From assembly GCF_030272615.1 (NCBI RefSeq), contig NC_081410.1, positions 139,540,849 to 139,604,848 of the forward strand: DNA of 64,000 nucleotides, given 5' to 3'. The translations under genes were made by a program, and so were the position numbers. Positions 45,453-57,039 of this stretch are shown in pieces. How positions within the stretch are numbered: the first letter of the stretch is position 1; each line of letters begins with the position of its first letter. The notes below the pieces were generated by a model. The model saw nothing but the letters and a program-made list of their open reading frames with translations. It made no database searches and was not told the DNA's origin. This stretch comes from Cryptomeria japonica (taxonomy: Eukaryota > Streptophyta > Pinopsida > Cupressales > Cupressaceae).

Positions 45453-47529
45453 CCTATTGATGGACTTGAAAATCACTGAGAGGGGGGGGTGAATCAGTGA
45501 CACCAAATCTAATACTATTTCAAACACTAAATGGTAGATGAACTTAACAAAGCATTTAAACACAATGCATGCAATCCATAAAGATATAACAACATCCACA
45601 AAAAGTAAAGCATCCACCATAACACAAGTGTTTATACGTGGAAAACCAAAATAGGTAAAAAACATGGTGAGATGAGACTCACAAGTTAACTATCTGTAGT
45701 AATAGATAACTGACTGGTTAAGGTCTACAAAGTGCTCTGCTAGGAGCGAATATTGTTAGAGATCCCAAAGCTTGATTAGAAGTGTATACCCTGTTATGAG
45801 TTGTACCCTATTAGGAGTAACCTTGCTGGAGGATTTAAGAATCCAAACTAATGGATCACCCTGTTAGAGGATTTATACATTGAAGCTTGTTAGATCTTAC
45901 TCAATTAAGGGATTTGACTCTGTTGTAATGGTTAGAAAACAACAAGAATGATTTGATCTATTCTAAGTAGCACAATACTTGCTTGATCAGATCCTTCTAA
46001 GTACATTCAACATTTCTCTTCAAAAAGATTTCACTCTTCATGGATACCATCAGTTATTCTCACTTTAGTTTTATAGAGATGTCAATATATATAGACATTC
46101 AGATTTCATGTCGGCTTAGGAAATCATAACACAATTTCCTAGGAGCAATGTATCTGGATAAGTGACCATAACTCATCGCAAAAATTACCGCCAAGTAGTC
46201 GGTCCTGGTAACTCATCACAAAAATTACTGCCAAGTAGTCGGTACTAGTAACTCATCACAAAAATGAACAAATACTAGTTGGAACAATCAATACCAGTTT
46301 GAATAAAACACATGAACCATTGTCCTTGAGTCTCTGCTTGATCTTCATCTTGATCTTCATTTTGATGCCGACTTAGTATAACCATAGCTTGTCTCTTATG
46401 CACATACCGGTTGACACAAAGTACCGGTTAGAGATAAACTTCTAACATATCGGTTAATAGTGTAAACAATTGAAGTTACATTGTTAGTCAATACAATCAT
46501 ATGTGTGTGTGAGAGTGTTTCATCAATGACAACAAGCAATACATTACAATTATCGTCAAGCCAACACCTATCATATTTCAATTTCCAATAGATTCTTGTA
46601 GCTAGTATTTTAGGATGATAAATATCGTCTTGACATAAAGGAGAAGGATTGTTAGAAGAAGAAGAAGGATTATTATCCACAATTATAATTTTGCCACTAT
46701 CTATGCCATCTTGAATAGATTTTTGAAAACAATCATTAGCATTATGGTCATTGGTTTGATGAAATGAACAAAAAGGACATTTTGAAGAAGAAGCATTCTT
46801 GCGGGCTCTTTTGATTTGTTGTCTTTGAAGGTAATATTTAAATTTTTGGAGCCTAACGAGTTCATCCATAGAAAGAGGAACATAATTTCCTAGGCCTTTT
46901 GTAGTAGTTTGTGTAGGAGGGTTTATAGGGACATAAATTCCATGCTCAAATTTCTCAATTCCTCATCCTTTAAAACCTTGTTTTGTAATTATATGAAAGC
47001 CATGACTATAAGAATGTTGCAATTGACTAGATGAAGGAACAATATTATGAATTTCTTTGAAGTCTGATGTGTAAGGATTTGTAGATGGAGTATCATGTGA
47101 AATAACAATCTCCTTTCCTTTATCAAGCTTATCCTTTTGGAAGATTGGGGAGAAACATCTTCATCATCTAAGGCCTCATTTGTAGTGATTTCTATGCGAG
47201 GGGAAAAGTCATTTATTTTTATGCATGACATCATCCTCTCAACATATGTTTTAATGTTGAAGATAGGTCTTAGGAGAATAAGGAGGATCTAAAGATGTAA
47301 GAATGTTGATGATTTGATTTTGCCCCCTTTGCTCAAGGATATGTGTATGAGAAGAAGATGGAATCATGTTACTTTCTAATGCTTGCTCTTTTTTAGAGAG
47401 ATCATTGGTTAAAGCATTAAGTCTCATCTCATCCACACCAGATACCCTAGGAGAGGTACGAAGGTTAGGATCTACAAAAACTTTAAGGTGATTAACATAG
47501 GAAATGCATTGTGTTAACAACAACACCAT
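45303..47529 (-). pseudogene. Gag-like relic of element I, interrupted by solo LTR H
   Basis: Read on the minus strand: an N-terminal segment open at 47251-47529, a second at 46989-47234, a third at 46572-46869 and the last at 45303-45452 beyond H. The third carries a Cys/His motif, CPFCSFH...H...C; the last carries CIFHELNSHSLRKC, another CX2H..HX4C motif typical of plant Gypsy Gag ends. Just upstream of the third (46880-46985) a Gly-rich segment (KQGFKG, then TKGLGNYVP) looks like a G-patch remnant. Several indels and a stop break it. It would bind RNA in the particle. No pol follows. Confidence 0.6.
45458..46566 (-). mobile_element. Solo LTR H, Copia-like, inside the gag relic of element I
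   Basis: 1,109 bp with plus-strand text from TGATGGACTT to GCCAACA and perfect TSDs cctat (45453-45457 and 46567-46571). Orientation is minus because the C-loop hairpin (TCACTGA at 45473-45479, TCAGTGA at 45494-45500) is on the left and the TGTTGG end on the right. The gttagagg array at about 45720-45910 relates it to the LTRs of C and F. No internal coding DNA is left. Confidence 0.88.
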
Positions 47530-48366
47530 AATGCAACATAAATGATACGTGAAAGCTTTGAAATTTAATTAAGAGGAAATAATTTGGAAATCCTAACACA
47601 ATATGACCAAGTGCTATGAATAATAAAAGCAACAAGAAATGAAAGAAACTCTTATCCAACACATGATTGTAGTAAATGTATGCAAAAAACAATGTAATCA
47701 TATGCGAAAGAGCAAGTAAATCCAATTTATTAATTGTCATTGAAGGTCTCTTAAAAATCTAAATTTACTAGAAAAGAAGATCTAAAATTAGGACCTTTTA
47801 TGAAAATCAATGTAATATTTGAATGTGATGAAGTTTGAATTTGTGCTTGACCTTAGAGAGTGTTAAAATTTATAAAGTATACTGATTTTCTGGATTTGAG
47901 CAGAAAAATACAATCAATTCCATCTCTTGAAATTTTAGGAAAAAAGTCAAGGTTGTGGTGAAAGTGCACACGGTCCAACCAACTTTTCTCAAAATTTTCA
48001 GGGATGATAGAAATTATGATTTTAATGCGAAATCCAAAAAAACATCCAATTTGGAGATGTCTAGATCGGTCAAACATGCAAAGGTCAAAAAAAGAAGAAT
48101 CTTACAAATTAGGGTTTTATGATTTAACCACTGAATTTGTAGAAAAAAATAGACAGATTTGAATTGCAATTTTGAAATACAAATAAGATCTGAACAAGTA
48201 ATTAAAATGTTACCCATCACAAGTTTAATTTTCTCAAAATGAAAAATTAGGGTTTTTATGCAATTAACCTCTAAAATTTGTAAATATATCAAACTTGGAA
48301 ATAAAAATTTGAAATTCAAATTACAATTAATCGGATCTAATAATGAGAAATCAGAATTAACATGTA
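47530..48366 (-). other. Leader of element I
   Basis: Between primer site and gag relic on the minus strand; AT-rich, no credible ORF. Two related stretches (about 48120 and 48250) contain agggtttt followed by aacc and aaatttgtaaa. Confidence 0.5.
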
Positions 48367-48367
48367 A

Positions 48368-48383
48368 GACGTCGAGTTCACCA
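48368..48383 (-). promoter_or_regulatory. Candidate primer binding site of element I
   Basis: On the minus strand TGGTGAACTCGACGTC starts three bases from the LTR end. It begins TGG as required. The tRNA is not identified. Confidence 0.55.
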
Positions 48384-48386
48384 AAA

Positions 48387-49493
48387 TGTAAAGTGGAAAA
48401 TTGGATCCTAGTGACTCCCCACCTAGGAGAGAGAAAGGAAGTTGCTAGGATGATTTTTGCTTGGAGGAATTTTGCATTCAAAAGAGGGGCTTGAATCCAC
48501 TAAATCCAAATCCAAGGGAGGCAAAGATGTGATTTCAAAGTGGATTGCAAGGGTTGAAGCATGATTTACCCTCTTTTGTAAATGAGAAAGTTGAGTTGTT
48601 GACTATGTAGAAAGAGAGATAAAATGAGTGAAATGAGAGGCTACCAGTTCGGGATCGCGTTGTAACTTTGGATCTGAGATATCTAGACTGGTACAGATCT
48701 GCCCTGCAAATTTGAGGAAACATTGTCAAGACCATGTTGAAAGTGTCCACGATCCTCCAAAAAATCCACGAAACAAAAAGGGTTCTTTCATCTATGCAAA
48801 TGAAGCCCAAACCTACAATTGCAGTTGCGCACCTGCAACCTACACGTAGAAATTGGGGAAGAAGGGTTGTGGATGGGGGTTTTCCTCAATCAAACCTTGG
48901 TTGAGAAATCAACCTTGAAAGAAAGTAATTGCAAAAGTGTCACATGAAATGGCATGTAACATGACAAAACCCTAACACACATACATGCTTGCAAATGAAT
49001 GTGGTGATGTTGCTCCAAGAGATGAATGAAGAAGACTTGAGTACTCAAATGCTTGATGAAGACCTTGAAATCCCTTATCTTATTCTTATGCCTACCATCC
49101 TTATCATGTGCTGCCCTAAATGGGGGAATTGAATCTCCTTTTATACATGCCTAGAGGATTAACTCTCAATCACTGAAGGGCAATGAAGAAGAATTGCAAA
49201 CCCCGAAGTCGGATTGTGCATAGGAAACCAGACAAACCCAACATAGGGCCACCCTAAGAGGTGGGGAAAAGCACGCCATGCCCCTATTCTAGGGGAACAA
49301 GGGCACCATACCCCTTTCTTGCCCTATTTTGGGGCCTGGGCAGGGTCTAAGACAAAAACAAAGCCTAGACAAGGAGGGTATTAAGGGGTGAAAATACAGA
49401 AATAGGTCTTGGTTAAGAAGGAAGATGTCATCACCAAGGTGGGGACCTCAAATATGGTTAGAATTTCTAGGGTTGCAATTTTATGACACTACA
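48387..49493 (-). repeat. 5' LTR of element I
   Basis: 1,107 bp from TGTAAAGTGG to GACACTACA (plus strand). Compared with 5680-6875 it lacks about 60-90 bp near 48925 and has many transitions. Confidence 0.8.
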
Positions 49494-49509
49494 ATAGTCT
49501 TCTATATAT

Positions 49510-49741
49510 TGTTGGTAAACCTTGTTCTCCGGTAGACTAAATCACTTAGATGACAAACCAAACATCAGATAACATCATTAATCATCAGTTACTATCAATG
49601 AAACACAAATAACTGATCAAGTCATCTAATCACAAAATCTTAATCTCTTCATCACAAATAGTCTTCTATCCACTATCAGTTTAGTCATCAGTCTTTAATT
49701 GTGTCACCTCATCTGCATCAATTATGCCAATCGTGCCAACA
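49510..49741. repeat. Short LTR-like unit, 232 bp
   Basis: It begins TGTTGG and ends CCAACA, with atat on both sides (49506-49509 and 49742-49745). It could be a short or deleted Copia solo LTR. It carries no coding DNA. The phrase tagtcttctat occurs both at its left flank (49496) and inside (49661). Confidence 0.35.
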
Positions 49742-50729
49742 ATATTGTCTCATTTAACTCAAATTTTTGCCATTTACTATGATTTATGCTTGTGATATGC
49801 AAGTTGCAATGGCTAGAAATCTCTCCCCTCTGGTTGATTGTGCTATCTTTTTAACAAGTAGTGCTCACTAATTAGCCTTTCTTGGTGCTATAACTAGTTA
49901 GTGTTTATAGTGGGTATTTAGGTTGTGTGATATCCAACATGTTGACTTGGTTGAGAAAGAAATTAAATGGATACTAGGCTCAAAATTTCTTACTTAGACC
50001 AATAGATACTGCATGAATTCTGAAGTGGCTTTGCATTTTTTTGCCTCTCTCCTTGATTTAGGAGAGGATGAAGATGATGTTTATGAGCTATGTGACCTCT
50101 TGCTACAAGATGACTTCATGGGAGGACTTGATGTAATATTGGAGTTTTCCCTTCCCATCTATGACATATACCTTTGCCGCAAGATATCGAAGACTTTTGG
50201 ATTTCTCCCAACCTTGTGCCTATCTATGCGTTCCTGGGAGGCTTTTGGGCTACAACAATTCAATATCATCGAAAGAGATCCCATCGGGCTTGTGAATTCA
50301 TAAACAAATATTTTGGGCTACTCCCCAAAATTGATAGCCTTGGGAGAATCAATTTCATCATGTGGATAATGTTGCTCAACTCCTAAAGCTATGGACTACA
50401 ATGTTTGTTCTAAATTTTGGACATTCGATGACTACTAGACTCTTACTGGGCTATCTAGGGATTTTTGTCTCTCACCAATGTACATATATATAGATGAAAA
50501 TTTCAACCAAATGTAGAAAAACTCTCTCAAATATGAATGAAAATCTTGATATTTTGGCTATTACTCAAATGATTATCTTGTTTCTTGATATTGCACTATA
50601 TGGGTTTACCCTATTTCTTGTTTAACTCATTTTATTCATGCTCTACACTTATTCTCTTGCTTAGTCCTACTCTAAGGCGAAAACACTAACCTTATTTACA
50701 TTATTTACAATACTTGCGACCCTATTTTC
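49742..50729. other. Unassigned DNA downstream of the Gypsy integrase relic
   Basis: A 96-codon ORF at 50013-50303 (+) has no recognisable domain and is probably chance. The region may be the 3' part of the minus-strand Gypsy element whose integrase lies to the right. No LTR end could be fixed. Confidence 0.35.
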
Positions 50730-51760
50730 TTAAAAGTAATGTTTAAGAAATTGGCCATTTACTAACAATGTTAGGGCTTCTCCTTCTAACATGGTTAACT
50801 TAAATGCATTATCACCCAAAATTTTGGCTACTTCAAATGGACCCAACCATATGAGCACAAATTTCCTAGATTGCCCTTTTCCTTCTTGTGACTTCTCTCG
50901 ATCCAGAACAAGGTATGTTATATGGAAGGCTTTCACCTTTGTATGTTTATCAAACCACCTTTTTACTATTGCTTGGTGTTTATTCCTATTTTATGTGGCT
51001 CAGTCTATTTTTTTATCTAAGTTCAACAATTGTGTTATCCTAGCTTCTTCTTTGCTGTCGAACCCTAGGAATTCCTGGATGAGTTTCAGTGTTGGTATTT
51101 TTAGATTAATGGGTAATATTAGGTCCATACCATACACTAAATGAAAAGGATAATTTCCTAGGCTACTTTTAACTTAGGTTCTATCAGCCCATAAAGCATA
51201 TTTTAGCATGACATGCCACCCTCTAGGTTCTTATCCAGCAAATTTTTAATAATGTCTATTATATTCTTGTTAGAGATTCGGCGAGACCATTCCCCTAAGG
51301 GTAATAATTAGAGGAAAAATTTAAAATGATACCTAGCTCAAATTTCCAATTAGTGAACTTTAAAGATGTAAAGGTAGGGCCATTGTCACATACCAGATAA
51401 TTTGGCATACCAAAACATGTGATGATGTGCTATTCCATAATTTAAATAACAATATCTGAGGTGCATGATTTGAACATTTCTACTTCAGACCACATCATGC
51501 TATAATCTATTAGGGTTAGAATATACATGTCCTATGGAAGATAGTGGATTAATCATCCCAATATAATACATTCCCCATTGTGTGAATGGTCTCATCTCCA
51601 TGACTGGTTGCAAAGGTTGCATTGAATATCTCCCTTTATTAGAGTGCACTTGACATGCATGGCAGTGTTGAATGTGTTGATATACATCCTTAGAAATGGT
51701 GAACTAGTAAACCCTATATGGAGTATTGCATGAGTTGTGGCAAGATGTCCACCATGTCTT
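50730..51760 (-). pseudogene. pol: Integrase relic of a Gypsy (Tat/Athila-type) element
   Basis: Minus-strand reading in two frames. Near 51640-51670 a CHACQ block is the end of the HHCC zinc site. About 51560 the block that usually reads WGxDxIGPINPPSS has WGMYYIGMINPLSS, so the first catalytic Asp is Tyr. A frame change at about 51525 leads to CDNGPTFTSLK (second Asp kept, about 51380), then SNYYPQGNGLAES (catalytic Glu kept, about 51280). The C-terminal piece open at 50730-50936 has LGPFEVAKI and VNGQFLKHY, typical of the domain end. No reverse transcriptase to the right; K is inserted there. Confidence 0.75.
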
Positions 51761-51867
51761 GTGTCAAATTTTTCATGAAGTTCATAGAGGATTTTATGTT
51801 ATTCTTCTTTGGTTACACATCTTAGATAAACCCGTGCATGATCTTTGCAGAATAGATATGTTGTATA

Positions 51868-52519
51868 TTGTTAGTTATTGCTACTGCTAGGATATGTTGT
51901 TTTCATTGATGTAAACATATTCATGTGTATTTATCTGGTGATTACTGATTGGGAAGATCTTATGATCCAATTTGAAGTGTTGTTTTCGCTGATCATTGTT
52001 TTGCAGAATTTGGTATATCGTTTGGTATATTTCGGTGTGATCAAATCTTGCACTGAGATTTGGGGATATTCCTTGGCATGTTCTTGTGTATCTTTATTTC
52101 AGATGGATCATGATTTGGTAATCCATATGTTATCTTTCTTCATGATAGTTGCTGATTAGTTGTGTTCTTGAGCTTTCAAACATTGACCGATGAATATTTG
52201 ATCATTGGTGTTGGTGCAATTGTTCCTGATGATTCTAGCTTGCTTGCTAGTGTTTTCTAGTCGTGTCCTATTTTTTATTTTTGATCTGCATTGATCGTTG
52301 TGCTAGTTATTGGTAGTTTCTATGAACAGGTGATGATTTTCATGTTATGTGGTTTTCTTGGTGGTGTAGCGGGTTGCGGTTGATCTTGGCATGTTTTCCA
52401 GTGGAGTTCAGCGTTAGGGAATTTGTTTTAGGTCCATATTATGCTATGTGAATTATTATATGTCTATTGGTCAATCTTTGTATCATGTGATGTAATTTTT
52501 CTTAGACAGTTCAGATAAT
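51868..52519. other. Unassigned DNA left of element K
   Basis: No gene. The start tgttagttattgctac and the nearby ttttcattgatgtaaac look like the first bases of a Copia-type LTR interrupted by K at 52520. That cannot be proved because the other side of K is outside the window. Confidence 0.3.
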
Positions 52520-53080
52520 TGGAAGACAACTGAGAGGGGGGGTGAATCAGTTGTCACAAATTATTAGAACCATTAGCAATTTAAAACAACAATACCAGAA
52601 TATCAGTTAATCTAATTAAGCATAAACAATAATCACATAATAAAATCCATCCACACAACACCAAGATTTGTAAGTGGAAAACCCATTAAAGGGAAAAACC
52701 ATAGTGGGAAGCCCACCCATAATCAGTCAATACTTCTACAGTAAGTATGTGAATTACAATGAAGGGGCTTGCACTTGAAAGAAGGCCAACAACCTAGAGC
52801 ACACTACTCATCACAAAAGGAGTCTCACTGACTACATATAAATCTAGACTACAATTTGGAGAAGTGTTGAACTACAAAAGATAGCATCTCCTATGCCTGA
52901 GTATAGTTCCAGTTAAGCTCAATACCAAAGGACTAAATCCTCTTACAAACCCAATTCGATCTCCAATGATTGACCAAATCCTCTGCCTAAATGATATTAC
53001 AATTCTCACACATTACATTCCTTGATCGTGACCTCTTACAATAACATGATCATCTACAATGAGATCTTACATCTTATTTA

Positions 53081-54758
53081 TGTTAGAATTTTGGCATTAA
53101 GTTGTCATTGATGTCAACCAGTCTGGCAAGGTCACTAGGAAGAAAGAAGGAGGGACCAACATGATGGCAATTCACATGAGAGTGAGCAGACATAATGAAG
53201 GCTTATCGGTAAGGCATAAATTGGGATGAAGGTTGTGTGTATGTTAACATGTTGAGCAACAACCAGTAGAGCAATAAATTGGTCTAGAGGTTGGTTGCCT
53301 ATTTATGATGAAGAGTCAAAATGTTAAAGTTATCACAAACCACCGGAGGTGAAGATGTGTTACCAGTAAAGTGTACACTTTCAGTTAGTAGAAGAACAAG
53401 GTCTCACCAGTAAAAGCGTGTACTAGTATGAGTTTTTTGAATGTTCAAGTATGAATTGATAGTGTGTTGGTGAGCTGATTGTTTGACCATGGTGATGCCA
53501 TGTGGAGTTGAGGTGGCAAATATGCAGAGGTCAGTAAAGCCACCATCGACATGGTTGGTGAAACAACTAGTCAACATAAATGAAACAGCCACAAATCATG
53601 AGATTGTAACTGACTGATGTGGCTTGAGGAAGAAAGAATGGCAGAGGAAGATTAGGGAGTAGTTGGCATCTGGATCAATGCAAAGAAAATCTGATCACAA
53701 GAAGACCTCGAAAAGGAAACAGTTGGGTGTTCTATGAGTCGATAGATTTCAAAGTAGGAAATCTTGTATGTGATTGCTATCTTTAGCCAGTATGCATTGG
53801 GTAATGGGAAACATGAACAGATGCATCTCTGGAGTATAGGCGATTGACCCATGACAAATTGGATCAGATCTCATGCAGATTATGTCACAAAGAGGAAACC
53901 CTAACCACTCTGAATTTGAATTTCTTTTTGGAGGGAAACTATGGGATAAAGAGAAGAGCTTGAGACAGAGCAAGACGATGCTGCAGAGAAGAAGAAGAGA
54001 AAAGAGAGATTAAGAAAAAGGAAGAATTGTTAGCCTTAGAACTTATTCTAAGAAAGTTGCACAGTAAGTGAGCAAGCAAATTGGCGAGAAGGTTTAATTG
54101 ATAGTGTTTGAGTACCGGTATAATTGTAGTTTCATAGTTAAGAAAAACCAACAAGGTGTGATAGAGTAGACAACATCCAAGTGTGACATAGTGTGTTGTG
54201 AGGCTGAGAGAGAGAGAGAGAGAGAAAGATAATAGAGGCCAAGAATCAGAGAAAGTAATCTCACAACCGTAGTGTCAGATTCAGTGGAGAGGAAAAAATT
54301 GCCAACTAGCAGTAGGACATTTAATCAAGAGTTGCAGAATTCATTTGCAACAAGAAGCCTTAACTGTGCTCAAATTGTATTTCAATATACATCACCAAGT
54401 TAGAGCTTGGTGTAGGGGTTGGTTCTCATTGGATTGGTGCCCTAAAATAGAACAGGTTGGTGCTCCTTGGGTTGGTGCCCTAAATCTTTCTAATTCAGTG
54501 TTTTATTTGTGAGGCTGGATTGGAGCAGTAGTCTCCAGCAGCTTTTCTAACGAGGTTTTTCCCACATTGGGTTTTTCTCATACATCTAGTGTTGTGAGTT
54601 GCATTTTTGTGACTAATCTCTTTGGCTTTCCTTCTCGCTTTACCGGCTTGATTTTTTAGTGCTTAAGTAGTTAACTGGTATTCTAAAGTTTCTTTGAAAG
54701 TCAAAAATTTTAGGAACCACTGATTCACCCCCCTCTTAGTGGTACTTTGTGTTCAACA
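53081..54758 (+). repeat. 5' LTR of element J
   Basis: 1,678 bp from TGTTAGAATT to TTCAACA. A GA repeat at 54206-54226 lies in the LTR. Hairpin stem ACCACTGA (54716-54723) with TTAGTGGT (54736-54743) has one wobble pair. Confidence 0.9.
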
Positions 54759-54760
54759 AT

Positions 54761-54772
54761 TAGTATCAGAGC
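54761..54772 (+). promoter_or_regulatory. Primer binding site of element J
   Basis: TAGTATCAGAGC, one change from the initiator tRNA-Met complement, two bases after the LTR. Confidence 0.85.
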
Positions 54773-54824
54773 TTAGGTTCCTAGTTATCATTAAACCTTG
54801 GGTAGATTCTGGACCTAGAATACA

Positions 54825-56930
54825 ATGGCAAGAAATGAGTCTTCTTCCTCTAAATCCCCCATGTTTGATGGTTCTAATTATGCCTTCTGGAGAAGAAGAA
54901 TGGAGACCTACATTTCCTCTCTAGGTTTTGATGTGTGGATGTCTGTCAAGAATGGTTATGTTGTTCCTAGTGCTCCTCCCATTAATTCGGATGCTAAAAA
55001 GGAATATGAGAACAATGCAAAGGCCAAACATGCTATCTTGAGCAGGCTATCTGATAATGAGTTTGTCAAAGTCATGCACTGTGTTTCAACGAAGGAGACA
55101 GAATAAATTGTAGAGGTTGTTTGAAGGAGATACAAAAGTCAAAGAGGCCAAGCTACAAGCACTAAGGGGCCAACTTGGAAGCATCAAGATGAGAGATGTT
55201 GAAAAGGTTGTAGACTATCTTCATAGATTTGATGAAATTGTGAACACCATCAGAGGACTTGGTGAAGAGATTGTAGATGAGACTTTGGTCAAGAAGGTAC
55301 TTAGATCTCTCACACCCAAGTATGATACTAAGGTGTCTGCCATAAAAGAAGCCAAGGATCTTAAGACCTTTACAATGGATGAGTTATTTGGCTCACTGAC
55401 AGCCTATGAGATGAGAACAATCGGTGACACTTCCTCAAGGAAATAAGCAGCATTCAACATCACCAAAAAAGGGAAAGAAGCAACTACTCATAAAGAATCC
55501 AGTGAAGATTCTGGTGCAGAAGTAGAAAAATTTGTCAGGAAGCTCAAAAGAGGATCCGACTGGTATAAAGGAAAGCTACCACTCAAATGTTTCAACTATG
55601 GGAAGGTCTGATACTTTTTTGCTAATTGTTCTCACAAAGAAACCAGTGGAGATGAGTCAAGATAGTTCAGAAAATCTGTCAGAAAAGATAGAGAAATAAA
55701 TGACTACCGGCAAGGAAGGAGAGGCTACCAAAATCAAAATAGTCTATATACTATTGAGGATGATACAAAAAATGAAGAAAATGCATCAGAAGATGATTAT
55801 CATGAGAATGATAGAAATGTCAATCTCTTCATGGCACTTGGTAAACCAGTTGATGAAGATGAGGAAGAAGAGGATATTGAGGCTAAAGTGGACTCGGAAG
55901 GTGAACTTATCAGTGCTCTTGAGGAATTGAGAAAAACAAGAAGAGAAATCAAAACGGTCAAGCTTGCTGTAGTAGATGAACAAGATCTCTTGAAGAAATC
56001 CCTGGATGAGTCTGGTTAAGTTATATATAACTTGAAATTGTAGCTGGAAGAAACTAAGAGGATATGTGAAGCTACATCCTCTGATTTGACAAAGAAGGAA
56101 AATGAGCGTCAAGAATTGGAAGCAGAGATAGTGAAGCTCATATGGGAGCTTGGAGAAAGTAAGGAAGAAATAAAAATAAGGAGCAAATATGAAGGCAACA
56201 CCGAGGCCTTAGATAAGATGTTGGGCAAATAGAAGCAATCCAAAGACACTAGTGGTTTAGGCTTTGAAGTAGGTCAAAGTTCAACCCACAAAGATAAATC
56301 CAGCAAAGAAATAAAGTTCACATCTTCTTTTGAAGGTGAAGAAAGGAAGACATTCACTGTAGGCGAGGATACTGGCAAAAAGACATATGAAGATGCTGTT
56401 GGAAATCGCCACTCAAATCTGTATACAACAATGAACCAGATGCCACACTTCTTGTATCAACATGTAGGTTCAAGTAGAAATACAAGGGTTGATCATGAAG
56501 GTTTCACCAGATTCAACAACATAAAGGGAAGACCCCCGATGAGGCAGTCCCATTCAGGACCAAGGCAACCTAACCGATATGTTTCAAACTTTCATGGTTA
56601 CTATTACTGGTGTAACAAATTTGGGCATAAAATGGATGACTGTAGATTAATCAATAAGCCCCCTCTGTATTATGAAAGTAGAAATCCATTTAATGTACTA
56701 TGTGATATGAATGTTGTCTGCTATTAGTGCAATAGATGTGGTCATAAGAGTTTTTAATGTAGGAAGAATAAACCGGTACCCCAAAATAATTTTAAAGATG
56801 TTCCCTTATATGGAGATGTAAAATGCTATAACTATCAAGAGTTTGGACACATAGCAAAGTTGTGTAAAAACTAAAAGATCAAGTAGAAGAAGACAAATCC
56901 TGGTCAAGAACTGGTAACTAAATCTTAGCA
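54825..56930 (+). pseudogene. gag: Extended Gag of element J
   Basis: Starts at the ATG at 54825 with a UBN2-type N-terminal (FDGSNYAFWRRRM). A deletion near 55105 shifts the frame; the next open piece is 55117-55446. A first knuckle region near 55590-55640 has lost Cys (CFNYGKV). Then comes a long Glu/Lys-rich coiled coil (about 55790-56240) and a second set of knuckles: WCNKFGHKMDDC near 56608, CNRCGHKSF with a stop near 56729, and CYNYQEFGHIAKLC near 56824. Plant Copia Gags usually have one knuckle. The second half resembles the Gag of A and B. Confidence 0.8.
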
Positions 56931-57039
56931 CAATATAGCAGCTGACAAGAAGAAGGAAACCAAACCGGTATGGGTTGAGAAAGAAAAGGAAAAGGCAGAA
57001 TCAAGTCTCATAGTACAGACTGCCTTACATGCTGAAAGG

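Larger units (their letters stand above)
5680..49493 (-). mobile_element. Element I: non-autonomous Gypsy-like LTR retrotransposon split by B, E and H
   Basis: Two copies of one long terminal repeat lie at 5680-6875 and 48387-49493. The flanks are acagt (5675-5679) and atagt (49494-49498), a 5-bp TSD with one transition. Reading on the minus strand, the right copy is followed by a primer-site-like sequence (48368-48383) and the left copy is preceded by a purine tract (6876-6890), so the element points leftwards. Removing B, E and H leaves about 4.4 kb of internal DNA in pieces 6876-6918, 24168-25175, 43897-45452 and 46572-48386. It codes for a Gag-like relic and no pol. Assignment to Gypsy, Tat-like, rests on the zinc-finger style of that relic and is moderate. 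Confidence 0.75.

Noticed and set aside
50013-50303. 96-codon ORF as a host gene
   Set aside because: No recognisable domain, no neighbours, and it lies in decayed transposon DNA.
54206-54226. GA microsatellite as an independent feature
   Set aside because: It is part of the J LTR and present in both copies (also near 61345).
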